A stretch of DNA of 31,304 nucleotides from Muribaculum sp. (GCA_009775095.1 VSOZ01000030.1:1-31304), one strand, 5' to 3'; shown: positions 1 to 8,182, counted from the first letter of the stretch. The notes: generated by a model not told the origin, from the sequence alone. Numbers and translations are program-made.

Positions 1-107
1 TTCTTCATGTTCAGACTGGCTACACAATATGGTTGAAAAGGGCATTCGCCAACCGGGAAAATCCGCTGACCCCTTTTGAAGTCTTGGAAGCAGGACTTTC
101 GGGCAAT

Positions 108-142
108 AAAAAAAGCCACAAATCGTTGATTTGTAGCTTTTT
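108..142 (-). terminator. Rho-independent terminator of tRNA-Ser
   Basis: On the minus strand, the arms ACAAATC (128-134 as read on the complement) and GATTTGT (118-124) close on a 3-nt loop. The stem is extended by GC/GC after one mismatch and runs into seven T. The hairpin lies about 36 bases past the 3' end of the tRNA-Ser. A/T runs on both sides mean it could also stop plus-strand transcripts. Confidence 0.8.
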
Positions 143-178
143 GTCCGTTTGCTGACCATTTCTGTCCAGCACGTTCAG

Positions 179-263
179 CGGAGAGGGAGGGATTCGAACC
201 CCCGGAGGTGTGACCCTCAACGGTTTTCAAGACCGCCGCAATCGACCACTCTGCCACCTCTCC
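179..263 (-). tRNA. tRNA-Ser(UGA)
   Basis: The acceptor arms GGAGAGG (257-263 on the complement) and CCTCTCC (180-186) pair fully, with a G discriminator at 179. The T-arm carries GGTTCGAATCC. The anticodon loop is CTTGAAA with anticodon TGA. A long variable arm (GAGG paired with CCTC) marks it as class II, as expected for serine. CCA is not encoded: the bases after the discriminator read CTG. It reads UCA, UCG and related Ser codons. Confidence 0.97.
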
Positions 264-277
264 ATGGATGACGGGTG

Positions 278-308
278 CAAAGTTAGGCACTTTTTTTTGT
301 TTATGCAA
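278..308 (-). promoter_or_regulatory. Bacteroidetes promoter for tRNA-Ser
   Basis: On the minus strand a -33 TTG (306-308) is followed after exactly 20 nt by the -7 box TAACTTTG (278-285), a full match to TAnnTTTG. The tRNA 5' end is 14 bases further on. The -33 element lies in the last codons of the upstream membrane protein gene, so the tRNA has its own promoter. Confidence 0.85.
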
Positions 309-840
309 GTGATTGGATGCTTTTTTGTGAAAAATCGAGCCACTCGCGTGCTACGGACATGGGGGCGGCCGATGTATTGATGTCGGTTGACGTATTGTCT
401 GACGACAGTTTGTCGACGGGTATTATGACGAGTGAGTAACGTGGCTTACGGAGATGTATGTAGAGGTTGTCGTTGTCAAGACGTGTTTCTGCTATGTCGG
501 CCCAGCCTATAAGTTCCGGCCGGGGCGGGGATGTGTTTTCGTCCTCCGCCTCATATATTATATGTAGGCCCGCGGTGTCGGCGGTCACTCGGTGGAGCAG
601 TATAGAGTAGCGTGCGGCTGGAGTCATGCCGTAATAAAAGTATACTATGAACATCACGGGTGGTATGACAACAAATATCATTATCAGCGCCACGAACAGA
701 AACCGCAGGTCGCCCATCACGGCAAGCATGAGGCTGACGGTGGGGGCTATGGCGAGCATCCACCAGTTGTCGGCGAGCCATTTTTTCATTATGCCGGCGG
801 CAAGACGCGAGGGCGAAATTTTGAACTGGGCGGTTGTCAT
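301..840 (-). CDS. Small two-helix membrane protein of unknown function
   Basis: The family is not recognised. The 179-residue product has a basic N-terminus, two hydrophobic segments (about residues 27-41 and 47-68) and then a soluble, beta-rich tail of about 110 residues facing the cytoplasm or periplasm. This layout resembles YcxB-like or PH-like membrane proteins, but no diagnostic motif was found. The frame is open upstream to 990. I chose the ATG at 838-840 because a TAACTTTG box ends 5 nt before it, and the upstream residues would cross that promoter. The gene is divergent from the export operon at 990, with 149 bases and a palindromic site between them, so shared control is plausible. 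No signal peptide or lipobox is visible. Confidence 0.75.
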   Translation of the reverse strand: MTTAQFKISPSRLAAGIMKKWLADNWWMLAIAPTVSLMLAVMGDLRFLFVALIMIFVVIPPVMFIVYFYYGMTPAARYSILLHRVTADTAGLHIIYEAEDENTSPPRPELIGWADIAETRLDNDNLYIHLRKPRYSLVIIPVDKLSSDNTSTDINTSAAPMSVAREWLDFSQKSIQSLA

Positions 841-845
841 GGCGT

Positions 846-853
846 CAAAGTTA
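846..853 (-). promoter_or_regulatory. -7 box of the divergent membrane protein gene
   Basis: TAACTTTG on the minus strand matches TAnnTTTG and ends 5 nt before the chosen ATG. The transcript would therefore be leaderless or nearly so. No TTG sits at the usual 19-21 nt spacing (the nearest is at 24 nt). The palindromic site at 872-897 covers the -33 position. Confidence 0.65.
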
Positions 854-871
854 CACAAAATCTTTTTAAAA

Positions 872-897
872 CGGACACAATTGTCCGATATCGGACA
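872..897. promoter_or_regulatory. Overlapping palindromic operator, likely upstream activating sequence
   Basis: Three hexamers alternate every 10 bp: CGGACA (872-877), TGTCCG (882-887) and CGGACA (892-897). The last two form a perfect 16-bp palindrome, TGTCCGATATCGGACA; the first two form a 6+4+6 dyad. A spacing of one helical turn would place dimers on one face of the DNA. The centres lie about 78 and 88 bp upstream of the start predicted from the sigma-54 element at 941-956, a normal distance for an NtrC-family enhancer site. Binding by the regulator encoded at 12236 is inference. Confidence 0.65.
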
Positions 898-940
898 GCC
901 GCTGAAATGGTACTGCGCTGTAGGCCAGTGATATACGTTT

Positions 941-956
941 TTGGCACGGTTAATGT
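941..956 (+). promoter_or_regulatory. Sigma-54-type -24/-12 promoter of the export operon
   Basis: TTGGCACG (941-948) is a full match to the -24 consensus YTGGCACG. The -12 part is weaker: GG (943-944) is followed after 10 nt by GT (955-956) instead of GC. The predicted start is near 968, about 22 nt before the adaptor ATG. A sigma-54-dependent activator is encoded at the end of the same gene run, which supports the call. A TATAAT at 959-964 is an alternative. Confidence 0.55.
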
Positions 957-989
957 AGTATAATATCATGTAACACAAAGTTTTTTGCA

Positions 990-2237
990 ATGGATAGAGA
1001 AATTCCTAAAGAAGTGCGTGCGCGGGCACGTCGTAAAACATTCATCACTTACGGAGCTATAGTGGCGGCAGTGGTGGCCGTTATAGTCGTGCTTACATCG
1101 CTGATGCGTACAAGCCTTACGCGGAAAGATGTCATCATAGCCACAGCCGATCAGGGCAGTATAGAGACGACTGTCAGTGCCACGGGCAAGGTGGTGCCGG
1201 CGTTTGAGGAGATCATAAACTCGCCGATCAACACCCGCATCGTGGAGATTTACTGCAAGGCCGGTGACAGCGTGGGGGCGGGCACTCCGCTGCTGCGTCT
1301 TGACCTGCAGAGTACCGAGACGGAGCTCAACAAGCTGATGGACCAGATAGAGATGAAACGCTACGAACTTGAACAGCAGCGTATAAACAACGATACACGT
1401 CTGAGCGATCTCGACATGCAGATAAAGGTCAAGGCCATGGCGGTAAACCGCATGGAGGTCGAACTGCGCAACGAGCGCTATCTCGACAGCCTCGGCTCGG
1501 GCACAGGCGACCGCGTGAAGCAGGTAGAACTCGCCTACAACACCGGCAAGCTGGAGCTGGAGCAGATGAAGCAGCAGCTCGAAAACGAGCGCAAGGTCAA
1601 AGACGCCGATCTCAAAGTGAAAAATCTTGAGCTGAACATATTCGGCAAAAATCTCGGCGAGATGAAGCGCACCCTCGACGACGCCCGCATCAAGGCTCCG
1701 CGCGCGGCCACACTAACATATATAAACAATCAGATAGGACAGAAGATAAGCGAGGGCGAGCGCATAGCCGTCATCTCCGACCTCAGCCACTTCAAGGTGG
1801 AGGGGGAGATAGCCGACTCGTACGGCGACCGCGTGAGCGTAGGCAGCAAGGCTGTTGTCAAGATAGGCAAGGAGAAGCTCGCCGGTACGGTGACCAACGT
1901 CACGCCCCTGTCACGCAACGGCGTCATATCGTTTACCGTGCAGCTCGACGAGGATAACCACCGCCGTCTGCGTTCGGGCCTGAAGACCGACGTCTATGTC
2001 ATGTGTGATGTGGTCGAGGATGTGACCCGTGTGGCCAACGGCTCGTTCTACACCGGTCCGGGCGAGTATGAGCTTTTTGTGCTTGAGGGCGACAGCGAGC
2101 TGGTCAAGCGTAAGGTGCGTCTCGGCGACAGCAACTTCGAGAATGTCGAGGTGGTGAACGGCCTCAATCCCGGCGAACAGGTCGTGATAAGCGATATGAG
2201 CCAATACAAGAACCGCAATAAAATCAAGCTGAAATGA
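990..2237 (+). CDS. MacA/HlyD-family periplasmic adaptor of an ABC export system
   Basis: This is the membrane-fusion subunit that should bridge the inner-membrane ABC transporter and the TolC-type channel. The 415 residues show a short basic cytoplasmic start and one membrane anchor (about 17-38), with no lipobox. A lipoyl half-domain follows (about 60-108, including AGDSVGAGTPLLRLD), then a long alpha-helical hairpin rich in Glu, Lys and Leu (about 110-230). The second lipoyl half begins at DARIKAPRAATL, and beta-barrel and membrane-proximal domains follow to the C-terminus. Length and order fit MacA-type adaptors. The stop overlaps the next start as ATGA, so translation is coupled to the first permease. 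The substrate cannot be read from sequence; peptides, macrolides, lipids or lipoprotein-like cargo are all possible. Confidence 0.92.
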   Translation: MDREIPKEVRARARRKTFITYGAIVAAVVAVIVVLTSLMRTSLTRKDVIIATADQGSIETTVSATGKVVPAFEEIINSPINTRIVEIYCKAGDSVGAGTPLLRLDLQSTETELNKLMDQIEMKRYELEQQRINNDTRLSDLDMQIKVKAMAVNRMEVELRNERYLDSLGSGTGDRVKQVELAYNTGKLELEQMKQQLENERKVKDADLKVKNLELNIFGKNLGEMKRTLDDARIKAPRAATLTYINNQIGQKISEGERIAVISDLSHFKVEGEIADSYGDRVSVGSKAVVKIGKEKLAGTVTNVTPLSRNGVISFTVQLDEDNHRRLRSGLKTDVYVMCDVVEDVTRVANGSFYTGPGEYELFVLEGDSELVKRKVRLGDSNFENVEVVNGLNPGEQVVISDMSQYKNRNKIKLK

Positions 2238-3547
2238 AAGGACTCCGACAATCAATAAGGCAGACGTGGGCCGACGCCCGCCGTGAGCCGGCCTTTACCT
2301 CGCTCTATATAGGAGGTGTGGCTCTTGCCATAGCGTTCACAATGATATTCGCCATGATATACTACGTCAAGCTGGCGCCGGTATATCCCGAGTATAAACG
2401 CGGCAATACGCTGTATCTCAACAATGTGTCGTTTGTGGTTAAGCGCGATAATATGACATGTATGTCGATGGTGGGCTACGAGTTTTACCGCGATTATCTG
2501 TCGCAAGTCGAGAATGCGGAGATCATATCGGCGTATTCCGAAGCTTACAGAGGTCCTGTGTTTATTAATTCGCTCGACGGCACCACGCAGTTCAGAATTC
2601 AAGTTAATGCTACCGATCCGGCATTTTTCAAGTTATATGAATTTAATTTTCTTGCCGGCAAGCCGTTTACGGAAGCCGATCTTAACAGCGCTATTCAGGT
2701 TTGTGTCATGAGTGATCGCATGGCCGAGCGTATTTTCGGACAGATTGATAAGGCTGTAGGCGGTGAGATTGTTCTGAACGATGTAGGCTATAGGGTGATA
2801 GGTGTGGTCAAGGAGGGCAGTGTGCTTACACCGCGGTCGTTCGCTCAGGTCTATGTGCCTTACACTACAGCGCCCGATTATGACTATACGAGTTGCGGCG
2901 TGCCTTATCTGGGATCGATGGAGGTGCGTTTTTCAGTTAAAGACGGCGCTCAGGAAGCCGCGCTCCGCGCCGAACTCGATGACATATTACGGCGTATCAA
3001 TGCGGCTGATACCACCGGAGTCGTGTCGATTGTGAATCAACCGGTCACTCACTATCAGACAGCATTCATGGACTTTGAGAACGAGGAGTTCTCATGGATG
3101 ACGGTCGTAAAGAAGTATGCCGTCATACTGCTTGTGCTTCTGCTTGTACCGGCCATGAATCTCAGCGGCATGATAGCGGGACGTATGGAGAAACGTCTGC
3201 CTGAGATGGGCATACGCAAGTCGTTTGGCGCCACCCGTCGCCGCCTGCTCTCGCAGGTCCTTGCCGAGAATTTTTACATGACTCTTGCCGGCGGATTGCT
3301 CGGACTTGTCATAGCATGGGTTATCATGTTTGTCAACCGCAGCTGGATTTACGGTATCATGACTAAATATACGTCATTGCCGGTCGATACTGTCACTACC
3401 GAAGTGTCGGGCGAGATGCTGTTTGCCCCGGCCGTATTTCTTGTCACCCTGCTGTTGTGTATAGTGCTTAATATGGCTTCGGCCCTATTGCCTGCATGGT
3501 GGTCGCTCCGTAATCCTATTGTATCATCACTCAATGAAAAAAGATAG
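2234..3547 (+). CDS. FtsX/MacB-type permease, type A, pair 1
   Basis: An inner-membrane subunit of an ABC export system without its own ATPase domain. The 437 residues have the MacB/FtsX layout: one N-terminal helix (about 22-45), a large periplasmic domain (about 50-285), then three helices (about 292-313, 345-368 and 395-425). Between helices 2 and 3 lies the coupling segment EMGIRKSFGATRRRLL, followed by AENF, a type A hallmark shared with the permeases at 5649 and 8220. The start ATG overlaps the adaptor stop. The type B partner follows after 5 bases. The nearby ATPase at 4942 is the likely engine. Cargo is unknown. Confidence 0.9.
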   Translation: MKGLRQSIRQTWADARREPAFTSLYIGGVALAIAFTMIFAMIYYVKLAPVYPEYKRGNTLYLNNVSFVVKRDNMTCMSMVGYEFYRDYLSQVENAEIISAYSEAYRGPVFINSLDGTTQFRIQVNATDPAFFKLYEFNFLAGKPFTEADLNSAIQVCVMSDRMAERIFGQIDKAVGGEIVLNDVGYRVIGVVKEGSVLTPRSFAQVYVPYTTAPDYDYTSCGVPYLGSMEVRFSVKDGAQEAALRAELDDILRRINAADTTGVVSIVNQPVTHYQTAFMDFENEEFSWMTVVKKYAVILLVLLLVPAMNLSGMIAGRMEKRLPEMGIRKSFGATRRRLLSQVLAENFYMTLAGGLLGLVIAWVIMFVNRSWIYGIMTKYTSLPVDTVTTEVSGEMLFAPAVFLVTLLLCIVLNMASALLPAWWSLRNPIVSSLNEKR

Positions 3548-3552
3548 ACGCT

Positions 3553-4890
3553 ATGTTTAAACTTATAATAAAAAATATCTGGAGTCGCCGTAAGCGCAAC
3601 GGTTGGCTTCTTGCCGAGCTTGTCATTGTCACGGTGCTTGCATGGATTATTCTCGACCCGGTAATTGTAAGAACTTATATATCGCAGCGCTCGCCCGGTT
3701 ATGACATAGAGCGCATTGCGCGAATAACTATGCTTGCGGAGTCGAAACAGTCGCCGCGGTATGACGCGGAGGCTGACACTCCCGAGGGGAGGCGTGATGC
3801 GGCACGCCGCATAATTGATCGCATAGCCGCTTACAGCGGTGTAGAAATGGTGGCTCCGGTATCGCGCTGGGCCATGTTTGAGTCGCAGGGTAGCTCATGG
3901 CGGTCAATTAACATAAATGACTCGACAAGCATCAATGTATCGATAGTGACATTTGCCGCCGGTTCACCGTTCTTCGAACTGTTTGGGCTGAAAGGTGTGC
4001 CCGGTAGCCCTACTGCGTCTCAACTCGCCGAAATCACTTACGGACCCGGCGAGGTGGTGATAAACGAGTCGATGGCGCGGGCGTTTTTCCCCGACGGGCG
4101 TGCCACAGGACACTATCTGATGGAGAATACTCCGGGCTTCGAGGGGCCCTCGCCTGACGGTGACAGCTTCAGGGTGGCCGGTGTGGTCAACGATGCCGTG
4201 ACCCGCAGTATCTACGGGCGCAATATGATAATGTATTGTTCCGAGCCGATGGACGATATGTTATCGGCTAACTGCGAATATTACAACATCGTTTTGCGCA
4301 TTAAACCCGGGGTCAATATGGCTTCGTTTATCAACGACTTCCGTCCGTTCATGAAATCGGAGCTTAAGTCGGGCAATCTCAAGGCTTACGATATAAAGGA
4401 TCTTGTCAGCGCCAGAGATGAGCTTGACCTGACTCAAGGAATTACCAACGATATGCGCATCAAGATAGCTCTTGCCGTCTTCTTTCTCGTCAACCTGTGT
4501 CTGGGCGTGATAGGTACGTTCTACCTACAGACCCGCAAACGCAGCGAAGATGCCGGAGTGATGCGCTCGTTCGGAGCCACTCCCCGCTATATAATGCGCG
4601 AGATGCTGGGCGAGGGATGGGTGCTCACTACGCTTGCATGGCTTGTAGGGTGTCTGGCCTACATGCAGTATGCCATAAAAGAGGGGCTTGAGGTGACGGG
4701 AAGCGTTACCGGATGGGGACCCAAACTCGCCGCTTTTATGCCCGACTGGACCGACAACTTCTTTCTCCACTTCTCGATTGTGTCGCTTATAATATATGTG
4801 ATACTTATGATAGTGGTGAGCGTGGGCATATACATACCCGCACGGCGCATAATACGTGTAAGCCCCGTCGACGCCCTGCGCGACGAGTAA
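3553..4890 (+). CDS. FtsX/MacB-type permease, type B, pair 1
   Basis: The second permease of the first pair, 445 residues. An N-terminal helix (about 20-42) is followed by a periplasmic domain and three C-terminal helices (about 302-323, 355-375 and 405-432). The coupling segment reads DAGVMRSFGATPRYIM and is followed by GEGW. GEG here, in place of the AEN/SEN of type A, and the C-terminal ALRDE recur in the other type B permeases at 6944 and 9451. After the first helix comes a Gly-Tyr-Asp-Ile-Glu stretch corresponding to GFNIDN and GYNIDN in the other two. A type A/type B heterodimer is the natural reading, as in the LolC/LolE split of a related transporter, but that is inference. Confidence 0.9.
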   Translation: MFKLIIKNIWSRRKRNGWLLAELVIVTVLAWIILDPVIVRTYISQRSPGYDIERIARITMLAESKQSPRYDAEADTPEGRRDAARRIIDRIAAYSGVEMVAPVSRWAMFESQGSSWRSININDSTSINVSIVTFAAGSPFFELFGLKGVPGSPTASQLAEITYGPGEVVINESMARAFFPDGRATGHYLMENTPGFEGPSPDGDSFRVAGVVNDAVTRSIYGRNMIMYCSEPMDDMLSANCEYYNIVLRIKPGVNMASFINDFRPFMKSELKSGNLKAYDIKDLVSARDELDLTQGITNDMRIKIALAVFFLVNLCLGVIGTFYLQTRKRSEDAGVMRSFGATPRYIMREMLGEGWVLTTLAWLVGCLAYMQYAIKEGLEVTGSVTGWGPKLAAFMPDWTDNFFLHFSIVSLIIYVILMIVVSVGIYIPARRIIRVSPVDALRDE

Positions 4891-4941
4891 GCATGATGAC
4901 TTTTATAACCGAATAATAATATAATAATACAATAAACGATT
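4891..4941 (+). promoter_or_regulatory. AT-rich untranslated leader before the ATPase gene
   Basis: The 51-base gap is almost pure A/T over its last 35 bases, dominated by repeated aataat units, and has no TAnnTTTG box or Shine-Dalgarno sequence. A-rich leaders favour translation initiation in Bacteroidetes. This one could raise output of the single ATPase shared by six permeases; that role is inference. Confidence 0.35.
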
Positions 4942-5613
4942 ATGTCAATGATTAAACTTAGCGGCATCAACAAGATATACCGCACCAACGAGATTGAGAC
5001 CCTTGCACTGGAAAACGTGAATCTTACAGTCGACAAAGGGGAGTTTGTAAGCATAATGGGCCCTTCGGGTTGCGGCAAATCGACGTTGCTCAACGTCATA
5101 GGACTGCTCGACGAGCCTACAAGCGGCACAATCGAGATCGACGGCACTGTCATAGGTAATATGAAGGACAAGCAGCTGGCTGCGTTCCGCAACGCCAATC
5201 TCGGCTTTGTATTCCAGAGCTTCCACCTTATCAACTCGCTCAATGTCATGGACAACGTGGAGTTGCCGCTTCTGTATCGCAAGATGCGCGGAAGCGAGCG
5301 CAGCCGTCTGGCCAAGCAGGTGCTCGAACGTGTGGGTCTGAGCCACCGTATGCGTCACATGCCCTCGCAGCTGTCGGGCGGTCAGTGTCAGCGTGTGGCC
5401 ATAGCTCGTGCCATAGTGGGTAATCCGGAGATAATACTTGCCGACGAGCCTACCGGTAATCTTGACTCAAAGATGGGAGCCGAGGTCATGGAGCTTCTGC
5501 ATAATCTTAACAAGGAGGACAACCGCACCATCGTCATGGTGACCCACAACGAGGAGCAGGCCAAGATGACCGACCGCATAGTACGCTTCTTCGACGGACG
5601 TCAGATACAGTGA
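4942..5613 (+). CDS. MacB/LolD-type ABC transporter ATP-binding protein
   Basis: The cytoplasmic ATPase that should power the export complex. All nucleotide-binding motifs are intact in 223 residues: Walker A GPSGCGKST (40-48), Q-loop Gln92, signature LSGGQ (144-148), Walker B IILADE (164-169), D-loop NLD (173-175) and switch His202. The Walker B context ADEPTGNLDS and the short length are typical of the LolD/MacB/FtsE branch, which drives mechanotransmission through FtsX-type permeases and not channel transport. It is the only ATPase gene in the operon although six permease genes surround it, two before and four after. A second ATG lies two codons downstream; I kept the first. Confidence 0.95.
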   Translation: MSMIKLSGINKIYRTNEIETLALENVNLTVDKGEFVSIMGPSGCGKSTLLNVIGLLDEPTSGTIEIDGTVIGNMKDKQLAAFRNANLGFVFQSFHLINSLNVMDNVELPLLYRKMRGSERSRLAKQVLERVGLSHRMRHMPSQLSGGQCQRVAIARAIVGNPEIILADEPTGNLDSKMGAEVMELLHNLNKEDNRTIVMVTHNEEQAKMTDRIVRFFDGRQIQ

Positions 5614-5648
5614 TGACGTCTGTAAATTAAAACGACAATTTACTGATA

Positions 5649-6938
5649 ATGCAAACCAATCTTTTAAAACAGACAATAGCCACGATAAGGCAGCAGCCGG
5701 TCCTGAGCATTGTCACCGTTACGGGTACAGCCCTTGCCATATTTCTTATTATGGTAGTGGTGATGATGCAGCAGGTGAAAGTGGCGCCCTTCTCGCCCGA
5801 GAGCAATCGCGACCGGTTTCTACATGCCAATTACGGCAGTATAGTATCTATCAACGAGGGCGACGGCTGGTCATCCAACGGCCCTATATCGGAGAAGTCG
5901 GCTAAAGCACTATATCAGTCGCTTGAGAATCCCGAGGCGATTACTATATATCAGGCGTTTCTTGAGACTGCCGTAGCGGTGCTCCCGGGCAGCAATCCGG
6001 TCGAGGCCGACCTTGTCAGGACCGACGATACTTTCTGGCGCGTTTTTGATTTTCGTTTTCTTCACGGCAAGCCTTACGACAAAGCCGCTTTTGATGCCGG
6101 CCTGAAGCAGGCGGTCATGACCCGCAGCGTGGCCCGGGCCGTTTTCGGCACGGATGATGTCGTGGGCCGTGAATTCAATCTCGACTATACACCTTATACC
6201 GTGGCGGGAGTGGTCGAGGATGTGTCGACCCTTGCCACGGCCGCTTATGCCCAGATATGGATACCATATACGTCGTCGCCCGTCGATACATGGAACAATG
6301 ACCTGATGGGCCGGCTGCGCGTAACCATCCTTGCCAAGTCGAGCGATGACTTCACGGCTATAAAGGAGGAGGTTGACCGCAATTATGCCAAATACAACGA
6401 GGAGATCGAGCCTACGGGGTGGAAGTTCGTTTCACGCGGGCGCCCTTATGATCAGGAGGTGTCGGCTATAGCTTTCAATGCCAGTGGAGAGCCCGATATA
6501 AAAGGTGACCGCCGTCAGCGCTTTATCGTGTATCTTATCCTGCTCATTGTGCCGGCCATCAATCTTAGCAGCATGACCGACAGCCGCATGCGTCAGCGAG
6601 TGTCGGAGATCGGAGTGCGTCGCGCTTTCGGCTGCCGTCGCGGTGAGATAGCCCTTCAGGTCATCAGCGAGAACCTGTTGATAACACTTTTTGCCGGCGC
6701 TCTGGGCTGGCTGATGAGTGTGGTGTTTGCCTATCTGTGTGGCTCCATGCTGTTTACCCAGCTTTTCAGTGAGACTCTCAATCCGCCGTCGGTCGATGTG
6801 TCCATGCTCATACAGGGCTCGACTTTTTTGTGGGCGTTGCTGTTCTGCTTCATCCTGAACCTGCTGAGTAGCGGCATACCGTCATGGCGTGCGTCGCGTA
6901 CCGAAATAGTAACCGCCATCAACGGCAATAAACATTGA
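5649..6938 (+). CDS. FtsX/MacB-type permease, type A, pair 2
   Basis: The 429-residue paralogue of the permease at 2234. The N-terminal helix (about 21-43) is followed by APFSPESNRDR, matching the APVYPEYKRG and APESDRSR stretches of the other type A proteins. A periplasmic domain follows, then three C-terminal helices starting near residue 291. The coupling segment reads EIGVRRAFGCRRGEI, followed by SENL. The gene starts 35 bases after the ATPase stop and its stop overlaps the region where its type B partner begins. Divergence from pair 1 is strong outside the motifs, so the duplication is old or the copies have specialised. Confidence 0.9.
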   Translation: MQTNLLKQTIATIRQQPVLSIVTVTGTALAIFLIMVVVMMQQVKVAPFSPESNRDRFLHANYGSIVSINEGDGWSSNGPISEKSAKALYQSLENPEAITIYQAFLETAVAVLPGSNPVEADLVRTDDTFWRVFDFRFLHGKPYDKAAFDAGLKQAVMTRSVARAVFGTDDVVGREFNLDYTPYTVAGVVEDVSTLATAAYAQIWIPYTSSPVDTWNNDLMGRLRVTILAKSSDDFTAIKEEVDRNYAKYNEEIEPTGWKFVSRGRPYDQEVSAIAFNASGEPDIKGDRRQRFIVYLILLIVPAINLSSMTDSRMRQRVSEIGVRRAFGCRRGEIALQVISENLLITLFAGALGWLMSVVFAYLCGSMLFTQLFSETLNPPSVDVSMLIQGSTFLWALLFCFILNLLSSGIPSWRASRTEIVTAINGNKH

Positions 6939-6943
6939 GTGCT

Positions 6944-8182
6944 ATGGAACGTAAATTACTGAAACAGATAAAAAACGAATGGCGCAGCAATCTGTGGCTT
7001 GCCGTGGAGCTTCTGGTGGTAAGCGTAGTGTTGTGGTATATAGTAGATTATTTTTATGTCAAGATAAACCAGTATAATTATCCGCGCGGCTTCAACATTG
7101 ATAATTGCTACCTGATAGGTGTCAAGACGCTGTCGGAGACAAGCGCCGACTATATAGCGGAGCAGTCATGGGAGCAGTGGATAGCTGACCGTCAGGAGCT
7201 GTTTGACCGCATAAAGCGTAGGCCGGAAGTGGAGTATGTATCGGTAAGCAGCAATTCATATCCATACAACGGCAGCAACAGCGGCACATGGTTCAGCTAT
7301 GACACCATTTTCTGCAAGAAGTTCTGTGTATATCGCAATGTCACGCCCGACTTTGTCAAAGTGTTCAAATACGGAGGTACCCGCGGCGAGACCCCCGAGC
7401 AGCTTGCCGCCATGCTTGAACGCGGTGAAGTCCTGATGTCGGACAATGTGTTTATGTACGATAGCATACGGGTGACCGATATCGTGGGACAGGGTTTATA
7501 CATGGACCGCGACACAACCGTGACCTATCGTATAGGGGCCGCACTGAACGAGGTGAAGTATAACGACTTCGGAGGCTGGGGCCACGACATGACGCTTGTA
7601 TCGTCGCGCGACAATCCTATTATGGGCAATGAATGGTGCGTGAGGCTGCGCGAAGGCGAGGGCCGGGAGTTTATAAAGAACTTCATGGCCGATGCCGACA
7701 AGCAGTATCGCATAGGCAACCTTTATGTGACAAATGTAAGGTCGTTTGATGACATACGGCGCAATTACCAGATGTTTGAGACAAATACCATACGTAATTT
7801 CTGTGTGGGCATGGGCTTTCTGTTGCTCAACATATTCCTCGGACTGTTCGGCACGTTCTGGTTCCGTACGCAGCAGCGCGTGAGCGAGATAGCCATACGC
7901 AAGGTCAACGGAGCCACATCGGGCGACATATTCCGACGGCTTATAGGCGAGGGACTGCTCCTCCTTACCGTGGTGACGCCTATAGCCGTGGCCATAGACT
8001 TCAATATAGCCAATATGGAGATGACGAGCTGGTATAACGGCTCTTATCTTTCTGCCGGTCGACTTGCCATATGTGCGGTCGTGAGCTACGGACTTATGGC
8101 GCTGATGATAACACTCGGCATAGCCATACCCGCTTTCCGGGCTATGAAGATGGCTCCCGCCACGGCGTTGCACGATGAATGA
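6944..8182 (+). CDS. FtsX/MacB-type permease, type B, pair 2
   Basis: The type B partner in the second pair, about 412 residues. The N-terminal helix (about 14-33) leads to a short GFNIDN motif, shared with GYNIDN in the protein at 9451, then a periplasmic domain and three C-terminal helices. The coupling segment is EIAIRKVNGATSGDIF followed by GEGL, and the protein ends in ALHDE. I chose the ATG at 6944. A TTG at 6935 in the same frame overlaps the previous stop and would add three residues; both are possible. Cargo unknown. Confidence 0.88.
   Translation: MERKLLKQIKNEWRSNLWLAVELLVVSVVLWYIVDYFYVKINQYNYPRGFNIDNCYLIGVKTLSETSADYIAEQSWEQWIADRQELFDRIKRRPEVEYVSVSSNSYPYNGSNSGTWFSYDTIFCKKFCVYRNVTPDFVKVFKYGGTRGETPEQLAAMLERGEVLMSDNVFMYDSIRVTDIVGQGLYMDRDTTVTYRIGAALNEVKYNDFGGWGHDMTLVSSRDNPIMGNEWCVRLREGEGREFIKNFMADADKQYRIGNLYVTNVRSFDDIRRNYQMFETNTIRNFCVGMGFLLLNIFLGLFGTFWFRTQQRVSEIAIRKVNGATSGDIFRRLIGEGLLLLTVVTPIAVAIDFNIANMEMTSWYNGSYLSAGRLAICAVVSYGLMALMITLGIAIPAFRAMKMAPATALHDE

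Noticed and set aside
20..220. 66-codon minus-strand frame at the left edge
   Set aside because: It runs through the tRNA-Ser and its terminator, so it cannot be a normal gene, and the residue composition shows no domain.
271..298. Plus-strand terminator formed by GTGC and GCAC followed by eight T
   Set aside because: The stem is only 4 bp and it overlaps the tRNA promoter; no plus-strand gene ends nearby.
592..963. Plus-strand frames opposite the small membrane protein (592-963 and 647-931)
   Set aside because: They are antisense shadows. The minus-strand frame has clear membrane helices and a promoter, while these cross the divergent operator region.
959..964. TATAAT as the promoter of the export operon
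   Set aside because: The Bacteroidetes main sigma factor uses TAnnTTTG, there is no partner element at the right spacing, and the -24 element is a better match. It is kept only as an alternative.
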